Assembly (NCBI GenBank): GCA_949739095.1
Contig: CATIYX010000184.1
Span: 1 to 11,254, forward strand
DNA: 11,254 nt
Reading direction: 5' to 3'
Origin: an uncultured Clostridia bacterium
Lineage (GTDB): Bacteria; Bacillota; Clostridia; RUG12999
In this document: positions 1 through 6,245 of the stretch, piece by piece
Layout: each line of letters begins with the position of its first letter
Numbering within the stretch: position 1 is the first letter of the stretch
The notes under the pieces: model-generated
What the model was told of the DNA's origin: nothing
What the model saw: the letters and a program-made list of their open reading frames with translations, nothing else
Database searches by the model: none
Position numbers and translations under genes: made by a program

Positions 1-23
1 CCGCCGTTTTTTGATTCTATAGA

Positions 24-52
24 CAAGCCACCAGCGAAACAGGTGGAGCTTG
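24..52 (-). other. Imperfect hairpin downstream of uppP
   Basis: Arms CAAG+CCACC (24-32) and GGTGG+CTTG (42-52) pair around a 9-base loop, with a 2-base bulge at 47-48. The hairpin lies 36 to 64 bases after the uppP stop on the minus strand. It lacks a following T-run, so it is at best a weak terminator. No gene can be assigned to bases 1-87. Confidence 0.25.
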
Positions 53-87
53 ATGACAAATACATGTAGTAGAAACCCGAACAATAT

Positions 88-933
88 TTATGCTACCACC
101 ACTGATTTATATACAAAGTAGGCAATCACAAGAATACCCAGAATGATGCGATACCAACCGAATGCTGTGAAATCATGCTTGCGGATAAAGCCCATTAGGA
201 ATTTAATAGCAACAAGAGAAACTAGAAATGCCACAACCATGCCCACAATCAAAACCTGCCATTCTACAGGCTGAATGACGGTGGACCCCATAAAGAATTT
301 GAGCATTTTCAGCAAACTTGCGCCCAGCATGATAGGGATTGCCAAAAAGAATGAGAATTCCGCGGCAACACTGCGCGAGGCACCTACTAAGATACCGCCT
401 AAAATGGTGGAACCGGAGCGCGATGTACCAGGAATGAGCGGCAGAATATCAAACATACCAATCAGCAGCGCAGTTTTGTAGTCCATGTCGTCCACGGAGG
501 TAATGCGCGGATGGCGTTTGCGGTTGTATCGTTCTAGTACGATGAACAAAATACCGTAGACAATGAGTGCAACAGCAACTACTTGGTAGTTATAGAAATT
601 TGCCGTAAACCAATCGTCCAGCAACACGCCAACAATACCTGCCGGAATGACTGCAACAATGACTTTTGCCCACAGAGACAAGGTTTGCCGCCGCTGCGCC
701 GGTGTTTTTTTGAGGGAAAATGGGTTAAGCTTATGAAAATAAAGCGCCACAACAGCCAGAATAGAGCCGAATTGAATCACTACCAAAAACATATCCATAA
801 AGTCTTGAGAAACCTTCATGTGAAGAAATTCGTCCACAAGAATCATGTGCCCGGTACTGCTGATGGGGAGCCATTCTGTAATACCTTGTACGATGCCAAG
901 TATGGCTGCCTGTAATAATGTAATAAAGTCCAT
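88..933 (-). CDS. uppP: Undecaprenyl-diphosphatase UppP/BacA
   Basis: Integral membrane phosphatase that converts undecaprenyl diphosphate to undecaprenyl phosphate, recycling the lipid carrier for peptidoglycan and other wall polymers. In E. coli its overproduction gives bacitracin resistance. At 281 residues it is the usual family length. Both signature regions are present: QGITEWLPISSTGH (residues 16-29, with the Q/E-x3-E pair Q16/E20 and H29) and PGTSRSG (168-174, with R172). Several hydrophobic spans lie between and after them. The ATG at 933 is preceded by AAGGGCGG at a 6-base gap. One oddity is Asp162 in IGMFDIL just before the second motif, where the homologues I recall usually have Gln. 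The gene stands alone behind a strong promoter (1060-1088) and a leader of about 120 bases. Family assignment is firm; regulation is inferred. Confidence 0.96.
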   Translation of the reverse strand: MDFITLLQAAILGIVQGITEWLPISSTGHMILVDEFLHMKVSQDFMDMFLVVIQFGSILAVVALYFHKLNPFSLKKTPAQRRQTLSLWAKVIVAVIPAGIVGVLLDDWFTANFYNYQVVAVALIVYGILFIVLERYNRKRHPRITSVDDMDYKTALLIGMFDILPLIPGTSRSGSTILGGILVGASRSVAAEFSFFLAIPIMLGASLLKMLKFFMGSTVIQPVEWQVLIVGMVVAFLVSLVAIKFLMGFIRKHDFTAFGWYRIILGILVIAYFVYKSVVVA

Positions 934-957
934 ATGTAGCCGCCCTTTCTATGTGTC

Positions 958-996
958 AAAAATTTTGCCGAACAGACAAAAGGTCTGCCAGATGGC
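958..996 (-). promoter_or_regulatory. Hairpin with T-run in the uppP leader
   Basis: Read on the minus strand, GCC (996-994) and GGC (969-967) flank a perfect 5-bp stem, CAGAC/GTCTG, with loop CTTTT (983-987 with 973-977). AAAA and then TTTTT (962-958) follow. It sits between the promoter at 1060-1088 and the uppP ribosome binding site, about 25 bases before the start codon. The form suggests a transcription attenuator or an mRNA-stability hairpin. The 4-base gap before the T-run makes a strong terminator doubtful. Confidence 0.35.
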
Positions 997-1059
997 ATGG
1001 GAAGAGCGTGAAATCCGTCCGATTTTGCATGACGAAAGGACAAAGTTCCACGCTTTATT

Positions 1060-1088
1060 AGCATACTACGCCTACCGGCATTTGTCAA
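1060..1088 (-). promoter_or_regulatory. Sigma-A-type promoter of uppP
   Basis: On the minus strand a perfect -35 TTGACA (1088-1083) is followed after 17 bases by the -10 TATGCT (1065-1060). Predicted transcription start is near 1053, giving an approximately 120-base untranslated leader before uppP. Confidence 0.7.
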
Positions 1089-1204
1089 CTGTTTTTACGC
1101 TAAACGACATGAAAAAATGTCTGAGGGTACACTGACTGCAATATGACTGGTACAGAATTAAAAGGTAAACTATTTTTGGTTGCTTACCGTAGGAGGCTGC
1201 AATA

Positions 1205-1300
1205 TATGTAATGAATCCAGCCCCCTGCAAGAGTCATCCCTCGGGGTGCGGGGAGAATCGGAACTCCTCGCGTTTTGGTACTTTTTGCGCCCCAAAGTAC
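1205..1300. repeat. GC-rich, hairpin-forming block; possible dispersed repeat
   Basis: This block is visibly richer in G+C than the AT-rich DNA on either side. It can fold: CCCC and GCA around 1222-1230 pair with TGCGGGG around 1248-1254. A 7-bp perfect stem GTACTTT/AAAGTAC (1278-1284, 1294-1300) has a 9-base loop TTGCGCCCC. It lies between the uppP promoter and the end of the phospholipase-like gene, and belongs to no convincing gene. From memory, GGTACTTTTTG...CAAAGTAC stretches resemble interspersed repeats of some Clostridia, but only one copy is in this window. The stem has no T-run after it on the minus strand, so it is not a good terminator for the gene ending at 1323. Confidence 0.35.
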
Positions 1301-1322
1301 ATTTATTATGGCATATCGTTTG

Positions 1323-1922
1323 TTAAACTGTCCGCGGATGGAATGTGTTCAGTGGACCGGAAACCAGCGAAGCGTTTAAAATGGAAAAGAGAATTTGTGC
1401 ACTTGCCTTGATACTATAGACCATATCCAGTTCCGGGTGTGGCGCAGAATGTATATATTGTCGGTGCATGTCTGCAATATGATGGTGTATTCCACTGATA
1501 GAAGTAAGCGTTCGGTCGTCCGGCACTAGTTTCGTCGCATGCAGCTGGTTTATATGCTCTTTAAAATATTTATGCAGTTTGCATTCATAAGATACATGCT
1601 GCGCGGAAGTTCCAGAGAAATGTTTGTTGTGTGCATAACAAAAAAAGTCGGAATAATAGTGGCACAAAATACCGAGCTGCAACGAGAAGCGTTTGCGATG
1701 CAAATCCATCCGTGTCCGCCGCTCCAGCGATAGCTTTGTCACAATTTGTTGAAGCCGGAACAAGTGGTTTTTAGTATAATGCGGATTTAGAACGACGCTG
1801 GGCCAGAAATCAGGACAAACGCAACCATATAGAAAACTGGTTTTTCGCAAAGAAATACCATAGTTTTTATTCAGATAATGATATAAATAAGTACCAATTA
1901 GCAGGTGATTGAAAGAGTTCAA
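1323..1922 (-). CDS. Zinc-dependent phospholipase C-like protein (TTG start)
   Basis: Probable cytosolic metal-dependent phosphodiesterase or phospholipase-like protein of the zinc-dependent phospholipase C family (the S1/P1 nuclease-like fold); its substrate is unknown. From the TTG at 1922 it has 199 residues. The ligand set of bacterial phosphatidylcholine-specific PLC can be read in order: H6, D38, H53, H88-x3-D92-x5-H98, and H109-x3-E113. The spacings H-x3-D-x5-H and H-x3-E are those of the classical enzyme. The TTG is chosen because AAGGAAGG stands 7 bases before it and the family homology begins at once (NSFNHLLIG). The frame stays open up to an ATG at 2171, which has AGGAGA 10 bases before it. 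That 282-residue version adds a hydrophobic stretch encoded by AT-rich leader DNA and would swallow a promoter and a hairpin, so I prefer the short form. With the short start there is no signal peptide, unlike secreted PLC toxins. Confidence 0.75.
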   Translation of the reverse strand: MNSFNHLLIGTYLYHYLNKNYGISLRKTSFLYGCVCPDFWPSVVLNPHYTKNHLFRLQQIVTKLSLERRTRMDLHRKRFSLQLGILCHYYSDFFCYAHNKHFSGTSAQHVSYECKLHKYFKEHINQLHATKLVPDDRTLTSISGIHHHIADMHRQYIHSAPHPELDMVYSIKASAQILFSILNASLVSGPLNTFHPRTV

Positions 1923-2013
1923 ACAGCAACCTTCCTTTCGCGTATCAACAGAGTTTCGTGTACCAATAAATAGTATATACGAAACCAAAAAATAAAAAAA
2001 TAGATAAATTATG

Positions 2014-2031
2014 AAAAGTTTATAAACTTTT
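2014..2031. repeat. Perfect 18-bp AT-rich palindrome
   Basis: AAAAGTTTATAAACTTTT is a perfect palindrome in the leader of the phospholipase-like gene, about 90 bases before its TTG start. It may be a protein-binding site or may arise by chance in AT-rich DNA. Confidence 0.4.
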
Positions 2032-2057
2032 ACATAACGGACGAGGGAATACCTAGC

Positions 2058-2108
2058 CATCAGAGAGTCGAATTCCATACGCCGTGCATGAGATTCAACT
2101 CTCTGATG
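2058..2108 (-). promoter_or_regulatory. Long hairpin at the 5' end of a leader transcript
   Basis: Perfect 11-bp arms CATCAGAGAGT (2058-2068) and ACTCTCTGATG (2098-2108) continue inward for 5 more pairs. The 2069/2097 position is C/A on the plus strand but a permitted G-U wobble in minus-strand RNA, so a 16-bp stem forms only in a minus-strand transcript. The loop is about 19 bases. No T-run follows, so it is not an intrinsic terminator. It begins a few bases after the predicted start of transcription (about 2115). It could stabilise the mRNA, bind a regulator, or be a mobile-element remnant. Confidence 0.5.
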
Positions 2109-2121
2109 CCTACTCGTTTTT

Positions 2122-2150
2122 AGTATAAAGCATGTCATGCAAAAAGGCAA
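2122..2150 (-). promoter_or_regulatory. Probable promoter of the phospholipase-like gene
   Basis: On the minus strand, -35 TTGCCT (2150-2145) and -10 TATACT (2127-2122) are 17 bases apart. The spacer holds the palindrome GCATGACATGC (2140-2130; 5+1+5), which is placed like an operator. The predicted start near 2115 gives a leader of about 190 bases before the TTG start codon. Confidence 0.5.
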
Positions 2151-2199
2151 TGGATATTTTTCCCAAAGCATGAAATTAGAATCTCCTATGAAACTGCGG

Positions 2200-3087
2200 T
2201 CAGGAGGTTAGCGATTCAGTATTTTCCGCAAATCCTTCGCCGAAAGCTTCATGTACTTCTGTAATGGTGATAAATGCATGGGGGTCAATTTCTTTGATGA
2301 GGCGGCGCAGCAAGGTGATTTCTTTTTTAGATACGACCACATAGAGTAGGGTAATGGGTTCGCCGCGGTACATCCCTTTGGCAGGAATACCGGTGTTGCC
2401 GCGCTGCAATTGTTCAAACACTGCTTGTGAGATTTCTTCCGCTTTTCTGGAAAAAATGAATGCCGCTTTGGCAACATGGAGACCGCTCAGCAGATTGCTG
2501 AGCACTTTGGAAGCAACGAAAACAGAAATAATAGCATAAAGCGTTTTCAACGCACCAAACAGGAATAGTCCGGCGGTGATGATAACAGCGTCAATGGCAA
2601 GTATCAGCGTTGCCATAGGAAAATGGGGGAGATGTCCTTTGACAATGGACGCTAACATATCTGTTCCGCCGGTAGTGGCAGAGGCTTTGAGTACAAACGC
2701 AATGCCTGCGCCGGAGAGCACGCCGCATATGATACCTGCCAGTAGCAAATCTGTTTCGCCTGCAAAAGGATTGGGAAAATAAGGGAATAGCCAAAAGGCA
2801 ATAGTCATCCATACAACAGCGACAAGTGAACGTTTGGCAAAGGCAAAGCCACGTTGATGGATACTGATAATAAAGAGAGGCACATTCAGTAGCGCGTTGG
2901 TGAGTGCAATGGGAACACCAAACCCAAACAGCTTGTATGTCAGTTCCCGAATGAGAATGGAAAATCCTGAAAATCCGCCGATAACCAGTCCCAGCGGGTC
3001 TGCAAACCAGACAACACCCAGAGCGAAAATGCTGACACCCAACAAAATCAGCCAAAGGTCATGTTTCCAAAAAGATGTCTGTTTCAT
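2200..3087 (-). CDS. YitT family membrane protein (DUF161/DUF2179)
   Basis: Polytopic membrane protein of the YitT family, 295 residues, a typical length. The function of the family is not firmly established. The N-terminal two thirds has about five or six hydrophobic spans. It contains the family's glycine-rich stretch GLVIGGFSGFSIL after the first span and SATTGGTDMLA in the middle. The C-terminal third is a soluble DUF2179 domain ending in the characteristic TEVHEAFGEGF. The ATG at 3087 is preceded by AAGGAG at a 9-base gap. The frame is open upstream to 3267 but that part is GC-rich, lacks hydrophobic character and exceeds the family length, so I exclude it. The gene is divergent from the Cys-cluster gene. 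I find no obvious terminator between its stop and the promoter at 2122-2150. Confidence 0.93.
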   Translation of the reverse strand: MKQTSFWKHDLWLILLGVSIFALGVVWFADPLGLVIGGFSGFSILIRELTYKLFGFGVPIALTNALLNVPLFIISIHQRGFAFAKRSLVAVVWMTIAFWLFPYFPNPFAGETDLLLAGIICGVLSGAGIAFVLKASATTGGTDMLASIVKGHLPHFPMATLILAIDAVIITAGLFLFGALKTLYAIISVFVASKVLSNLLSGLHVAKAAFIFSRKAEEISQAVFEQLQRGNTGIPAKGMYRGEPITLLYVVVSKKEITLLRRLIKEIDPHAFITITEVHEAFGEGFAENTESLTS

Positions 3088-3281
3088 AAAATACTTCTCC
3101 TTCTTTGCGAAAATGGATATGTAGTCAGTATAGCGACCGAGGGGACGCCGCTCTTTGTCTCCCATGCGCGCGCTTACTTTTTCTGAGAAACGGTCCCAGA
3201 GGGTAACAAGGGGGACGGCATGATGGCGAGAGAAATGAGCCGGAGCAAGTCCACCTTTTGAAAACATGAAGTAAATGGGGC

Positions 3282-3310
3282 TTTACAAATGGTGGATATT
3301 TACCTATAAT
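3282..3310 (+). promoter_or_regulatory. Near-consensus sigma-A promoter
   Basis: -35 TTTACA (3282-3287), a 17-base spacer and a perfect -10 TATAAT (3305-3310). Transcription should begin near 3317, only about 18 bases before the ATG at 3335. This rules out the upstream in-frame ATG at 3275 as the start. Confidence 0.8.
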
Positions 3311-3334
3311 AAAGGGATAAAGGAGGAAGAAGGC

Positions 3335-3832
3335 ATGACCTATCAGGAATTATATCGTCAGGCATATCGGATACTGGACCATACCACACCGTTGGAAGTG
3401 GATTGCGGGCAGCTTTGTGGTGCGCGCTGCTGTGAGAGTGAAGGGGAGGAAGAAAGCGGCATGTATTTGTTCCCGGGGGAAGAAGTGATGTTTTATAGTG
3501 CAGAAAACTGGGTACGAATAGAAAGCAGCGATTTTGTCAGTGGCGGAAACCCTGTGCCGATTTTGTTTTGCCAGCCACCTTGCCCAAGAGAACTCCGTCC
3601 GTTGGCGTGTCGTATTTTTCCATTCGTACCTTATTTCAAAAATGGGGTACTTGAAATTATCAAAGACCCGCGTGCTCGTGGTATGTGTCCACTATTTTGG
3701 GCGGAGGAAGAGCAGTTTTCCACGCAGTTTCGTAAAAAAACAGAATATATGTGCCGTTTTCTGCTACGCTTTCCGGTATTTTGCCAATATTTTGCTGATT
3801 TGTCGGAAATTTTGGATTCCTGCATATTATAA
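3335..3832 (+). CDS. Small Cys-cluster protein (YkgJ-like)
   Basis: Uncharacterised 165-residue cytosolic protein. It carries eight clustered cysteines: C24-x3-C28-x3-C32-C33, then C79-x3-C83-x8-C92 within CQPPCPRELRPLACRIFPF, then C118 (MCPLF). The layout resembles the YkgJ-type zinc or iron-sulfur cluster-binding family (CxxCxxxCC), with spacings slightly different from the motif name. Metal binding is therefore an inference and no reaction can be assigned. The ATG at 3335 is supported by AGGAGG and AAGAAGG before it and by a promoter at 3282-3310 that leaves a leader of under 20 bases. It is transcribed alone, with a hairpin about 45 bases after the stop. The coding sequence is intact and similar in base use to its neighbours. 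Confidence 0.85.
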   Translation: MTYQELYRQAYRILDHTTPLEVDCGQLCGARCCESEGEEESGMYLFPGEEVMFYSAENWVRIESSDFVSGGNPVPILFCQPPCPRELRPLACRIFPFVPYFKNGVLEIIKDPRARGMCPLFWAEEEQFSTQFRKKTEYMCRFLLRFPVFCQYFADLSEILDSCIL

Positions 3833-3875
3833 GCAGTTACAGCATTGATTGAAGCAAATTATAACATACAAAATG

Positions 3876-3916
3876 AATCCTGCTATGGTTTATTTTGCAG
3901 AAACCAGGCAGGATTT
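3876..3916 (+). terminator. Hairpin behind the Cys-cluster gene
   Basis: Stem AATCCTGC/GCAGGATT (3876-3883 with 3908-3915) continues, after a 2:1 internal loop, with TGGTTT/AAACCA (3886-3891 with 3901-3906) around a 9-base loop. It is a strong stem of 14 pairs, 43 bases past the stop codon and just upstream of the ilvE promoter. Only three T follow, so it may be a weak terminator or an mRNA 3' end. Confidence 0.5.
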
Positions 3917-3930
3917 ATGCAAGATTCCTA

Positions 3931-3960
3931 TTGATTTTGTATGGAAGGTTGTTGTATAAT
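3931..3960 (+). promoter_or_regulatory. Promoter of the branched-chain aminotransferase
   Basis: -35 TTGATT (3931-3936), an 18-base spacer and a perfect -10 TATAAT (3955-3960). The start is expected near 3967, giving a leader of about 68 bases. This is too short for a T-box, and I see no leader peptide. Confidence 0.65.
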
Positions 3961-4034
3961 AGGAAAAAAATAAAGATTCATCGGAATGCGTGCGAAACAC
4001 ACTGTCGCAGATGAAATTATGGGAGGTTTTTCAA

Positions 4035-5099
4035 ATGGAAATTAAAATAACAAAAACGACCAATCCGAAAACTAAACCGGACCAGAATAATCTCGGATTT
4101 GGGATTCATTTTACAGACCATATGTTTATTATGAACTATGATGAAGGTCAGGGATGGCATGATGCACGTATTGTACCATATGGTCCGTTTGAAATTGACC
4201 CTGCTTGTATGGTACTGCACTATGCACAGGAAATTTTTGAAGGACTGAAAGCATATCGCACGGCGGATGGCAGTATCCAATTGTTTCGTCCTGAAAAAAA
4301 TATGGCGAGAATGAACGTGTCCTGTGACCGTCTGTGTATTCCGAAGATTGATGAGGAATTTGCCGTACAAGCAATTAAGACGCTGGTCGACATAGATAGC
4401 GATTGGGTTCCGTCACTCGAAGGTACATCGCTTTACATCAGACCCTATATTTTTGCAACCGACATCCATGTGGGCGTCCATCCTGCAAAACATCTGATAT
4501 TTGCTATCATTCTGTCACCTGTGGGCGCATACTATCCGCAAGGGATTGCACCTGTTAAAATTTATGTGGAACAAAAATATGTGCGTGCAGTGGTCGGCGG
4601 TACCGGTTTCACAAAAGCGGGTGCAAACTATGCGATTTCGTTGAAAGGACAGGAAGAAGCAGCGGAACAGGGCTATATCCAGACGCTTTGGCTGGACGGC
4701 GTGGAACGGAAATATATCGAAGAAGTTGGTTCCATGAATGTGTTCTTCAAAATAGGCGGTGAGATTGTAACACCTGCATTACAAGGCTCCATTCTTTCGG
4801 GAATCACCAGAATGTCCATTATTGAATTGTTGAAATCAAAAGGATATTCGGTTTTGGAACGCAAACTTTCCATTGATGAACTTGTGCAGGCATTCAAAGA
4901 AGGTAAACTGGAAGAAGCATGGGGAACCGGTACGGCAGCGGTTATTTCGCCTATTGGCGAACTGAAATACGGTGACCTTGTGATGCCAATTAACGATGGC
5001 GAAATCGGTGAGGTTTCACAGATGCTATATGATACTTTAACAGGCATTCAGTGGGGTAAAATTGAAGATACTTTCGGGTGGACAACAAAAGTGAACTAA
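4035..5099 (+). CDS. ilvE: Branched-chain amino acid aminotransferase
   Basis: PLP-dependent class IV aminotransferase that interconverts leucine, isoleucine and valine with their 2-oxo acids, using 2-oxoglutarate/glutamate, in the cytosol. Its 354 residues match the long (type II) BCAT form. Landmarks are FEGLKAYR (68-75), RPEKNMARM (85-93), the PLP lysine K194 in TKAGANYAISL, IEEVGSMN (228-235) whose E230 should contact the pyridine nitrogen, and the C-terminal GTGTAAVISPIGEL (297-310), which binds the cofactor phosphate. The ATG at 4035 has GGGAGG 8 bases before it; an ATG at 3990 in the same frame lacks a binding site. It is a single-gene unit with its own promoter and a strong terminator, away from the other ilv/leu genes. 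It may serve either synthesis or breakdown. Confidence 0.95.
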   Translation: MEIKITKTTNPKTKPDQNNLGFGIHFTDHMFIMNYDEGQGWHDARIVPYGPFEIDPACMVLHYAQEIFEGLKAYRTADGSIQLFRPEKNMARMNVSCDRLCIPKIDEEFAVQAIKTLVDIDSDWVPSLEGTSLYIRPYIFATDIHVGVHPAKHLIFAIILSPVGAYYPQGIAPVKIYVEQKYVRAVVGGTGFTKAGANYAISLKGQEEAAEQGYIQTLWLDGVERKYIEEVGSMNVFFKIGGEIVTPALQGSILSGITRMSIIELLKSKGYSVLERKLSIDELVQAFKEGKLEEAWGTGTAAVISPIGELKYGDLVMPINDGEIGEVSQMLYDTLTGIQWGKIEDTFGWTTKVN

Positions 5100-5111
5100 T
5101 CTGATGAATAT

Positions 5112-5152
5112 AAAAAATCCGTCGGGAAATGAATTTCCTGGCGGATTTTTTT
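5112..5152 (+). terminator. Strong, probably bidirectional intrinsic terminator
   Basis: AATCCG...CGGATT with inner GGGAAA/TTTCCT pairs and a TGAA loop is preceded by six A and followed by seven T. The A-run makes a T-run on the other strand, so it can end both ilvE (stop 5099) and the convergent sugar operon (last stop at 5169). Confidence 0.9.
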
Positions 5153-5168
5153 ATGACAGTTATGCAGT

Positions 5169-6221
5169 TTATATTGTCAAATGAATGACTTCATTTTTAC
5201 GAGAAGATTCAAACGAGGCTTCCATCACGCGCATAACACGCATTGCTTCTGCCGGGTCTACCAGCGGCGCACCATTTCCTTCAATGGCGTCTGCTAAAGC
5301 GTGATAGGACTGGGTATAATCTGTTTTGGGTTCCTCCAGCTTAATTTCTTCAATCGTATGTTTGGGACGGGGCGCCATGGTTTTGGTCGGACCCGCTTTG
5401 GTATAGACAATTTCTTCTTCCCATTCCACTTCTGTTTCTTTTGCGCGCACCACTGTACCATCGCAGTTCCAATCAGCAATTTTCAGCGTACCTTTATCTC
5501 CGCTGACATGCCAGCGCGGCAGTTCAATGAAGGTGGAGGTGCTGACCTCTATCAGCGCTGTCTTACCGCTTTCAAATGTCAAAAACAGTTTAAAACAATC
5601 ATCTACCTCTTTGTAATGGACAGAGTACATTTTACAATAAACGGAGGTGACTTTTTCCGGAAGCATCATCATGATTTGGTCAATCAAATGCACGCCCCAA
5701 TCCAACATCATGCCGCCGCCTGCGACAGGATATTGCCGCCAGCCGTCCGGCACGCCGCGCGCACCCTGCACGCGTGATTCAATGCAAAATATATCGCCCA
5801 GCAACTGATCGTCCATAATAGCTTTTTTCACCATGAGATAATCAATATCCATACGGCGGTTTTGATGCACAGTGAAAAAGTTTCCGGTTTGTTTGGCAAC
5901 GTCCATAATGTCGGCCAGTTCATCGCAATACATGGTTACCGGTTTTTCACAAATGACATTTTTGCCGCGCTTCAATGCTTCAATGCACAAATCACGATGA
6001 AAGTTGTTGGGGGTTGCCACTAAAACAATGTCGATTGCTTCGTTCGCAAGCAATGCTTCAAAGCTTTCACAGATGGGATACCCTTCCTGCTGCGCTACCT
6101 CCATCCGTTTGGGATTGATATCATATACACCTAATATATCCATGCGGTCTCCCGGAATCAGCGCCCGTGCATGATGGTTACCCATACCGCCGAATCCAAC
6201 AATTCCTACGCCATGTTTCAT
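5169..6221 (-). CDS. Gfo/Idh/MocA family NAD(P)-dependent oxidoreductase
   Basis: Cytosolic dehydrogenase, 350 residues, the usual length. The N-terminal Rossmann domain has GFGGMG (9-14) and D34 at the end of the second strand, which favours NAD(H). The catalytic lysine is K93 in CEKPVT. The C-terminal domain carries LDWGVHLID, giving D174 and H178, the usual acid/base and substrate residues. The family oxidises or reduces inositols, sugars, sugar acids or glycosides, commonly at C2 or C3; the substrate here cannot be read from sequence. It is the last gene of the lacI-thuA-epimerase-oxidoreductase operon, 24 bases after the preceding stop. AGGAAAGG and AGGG precede the ATG. With an epimerase-like barrel and a ThuA protein alongside, a keto-sugar intermediate is a reasonable inference. 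It could instead be an inositol-type dehydrogenase. Confidence 0.93.
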   Translation of the reverse strand: MKHGVGIVGFGGMGNHHARALIPGDRMDILGVYDINPKRMEVAQQEGYPICESFEALLANEAIDIVLVATPNNFHRDLCIEALKRGKNVICEKPVTMYCDELADIMDVAKQTGNFFTVHQNRRMDIDYLMVKKAIMDDQLLGDIFCIESRVQGARGVPDGWRQYPVAGGGMMLDWGVHLIDQIMMMLPEKVTSVYCKMYSVHYKEVDDCFKLFLTFESGKTALIEVSTSTFIELPRWHVSGDKGTLKIADWNCDGTVVRAKETEVEWEEEIVYTKAGPTKTMAPRPKHTIEEIKLEEPKTDYTQSYHALADAIEGNGAPLVDPAEAMRVMRVMEASFESSRKNEVIHLTI

Positions 6222-6245
6222 ATTTTTCCCTGCCTTTCCTTCTGT

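Noticed and set aside
1106..1121. GACAT/ATGTC hairpin upstream of the uppP promoter
   Set aside because: Five pairs with an A-rich loop, upstream of the promoter; expected by chance.
1211..1411. Plus-strand open frame of 66 codons with AGGAGG upstream
   Set aside because: The gap from AGGAGG to the ATG is 14 bases, the frame translates the GC-rich hairpin block, and its second half runs antisense through the phospholipase-like gene.
3088..3267. 60-residue N-terminal extension of the YitT protein
   Set aside because: A good binding site fits the ATG at 3087, the family length fits 295 residues, and the extension has no membrane character.
3967..4034. T-box or leader-peptide control of ilvE
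   Set aside because: The leader is only about 68 bases, with no T-box sequence, no run of Leu/Ile/Val codons and no terminator hairpin before the gene.
5301..5777. 158-codon plus-strand open frame
   Set aside because: It lies wholly antisense inside the Gfo/Idh/MocA gene, has no ribosome binding site I can see, and encodes no recognisable motif.
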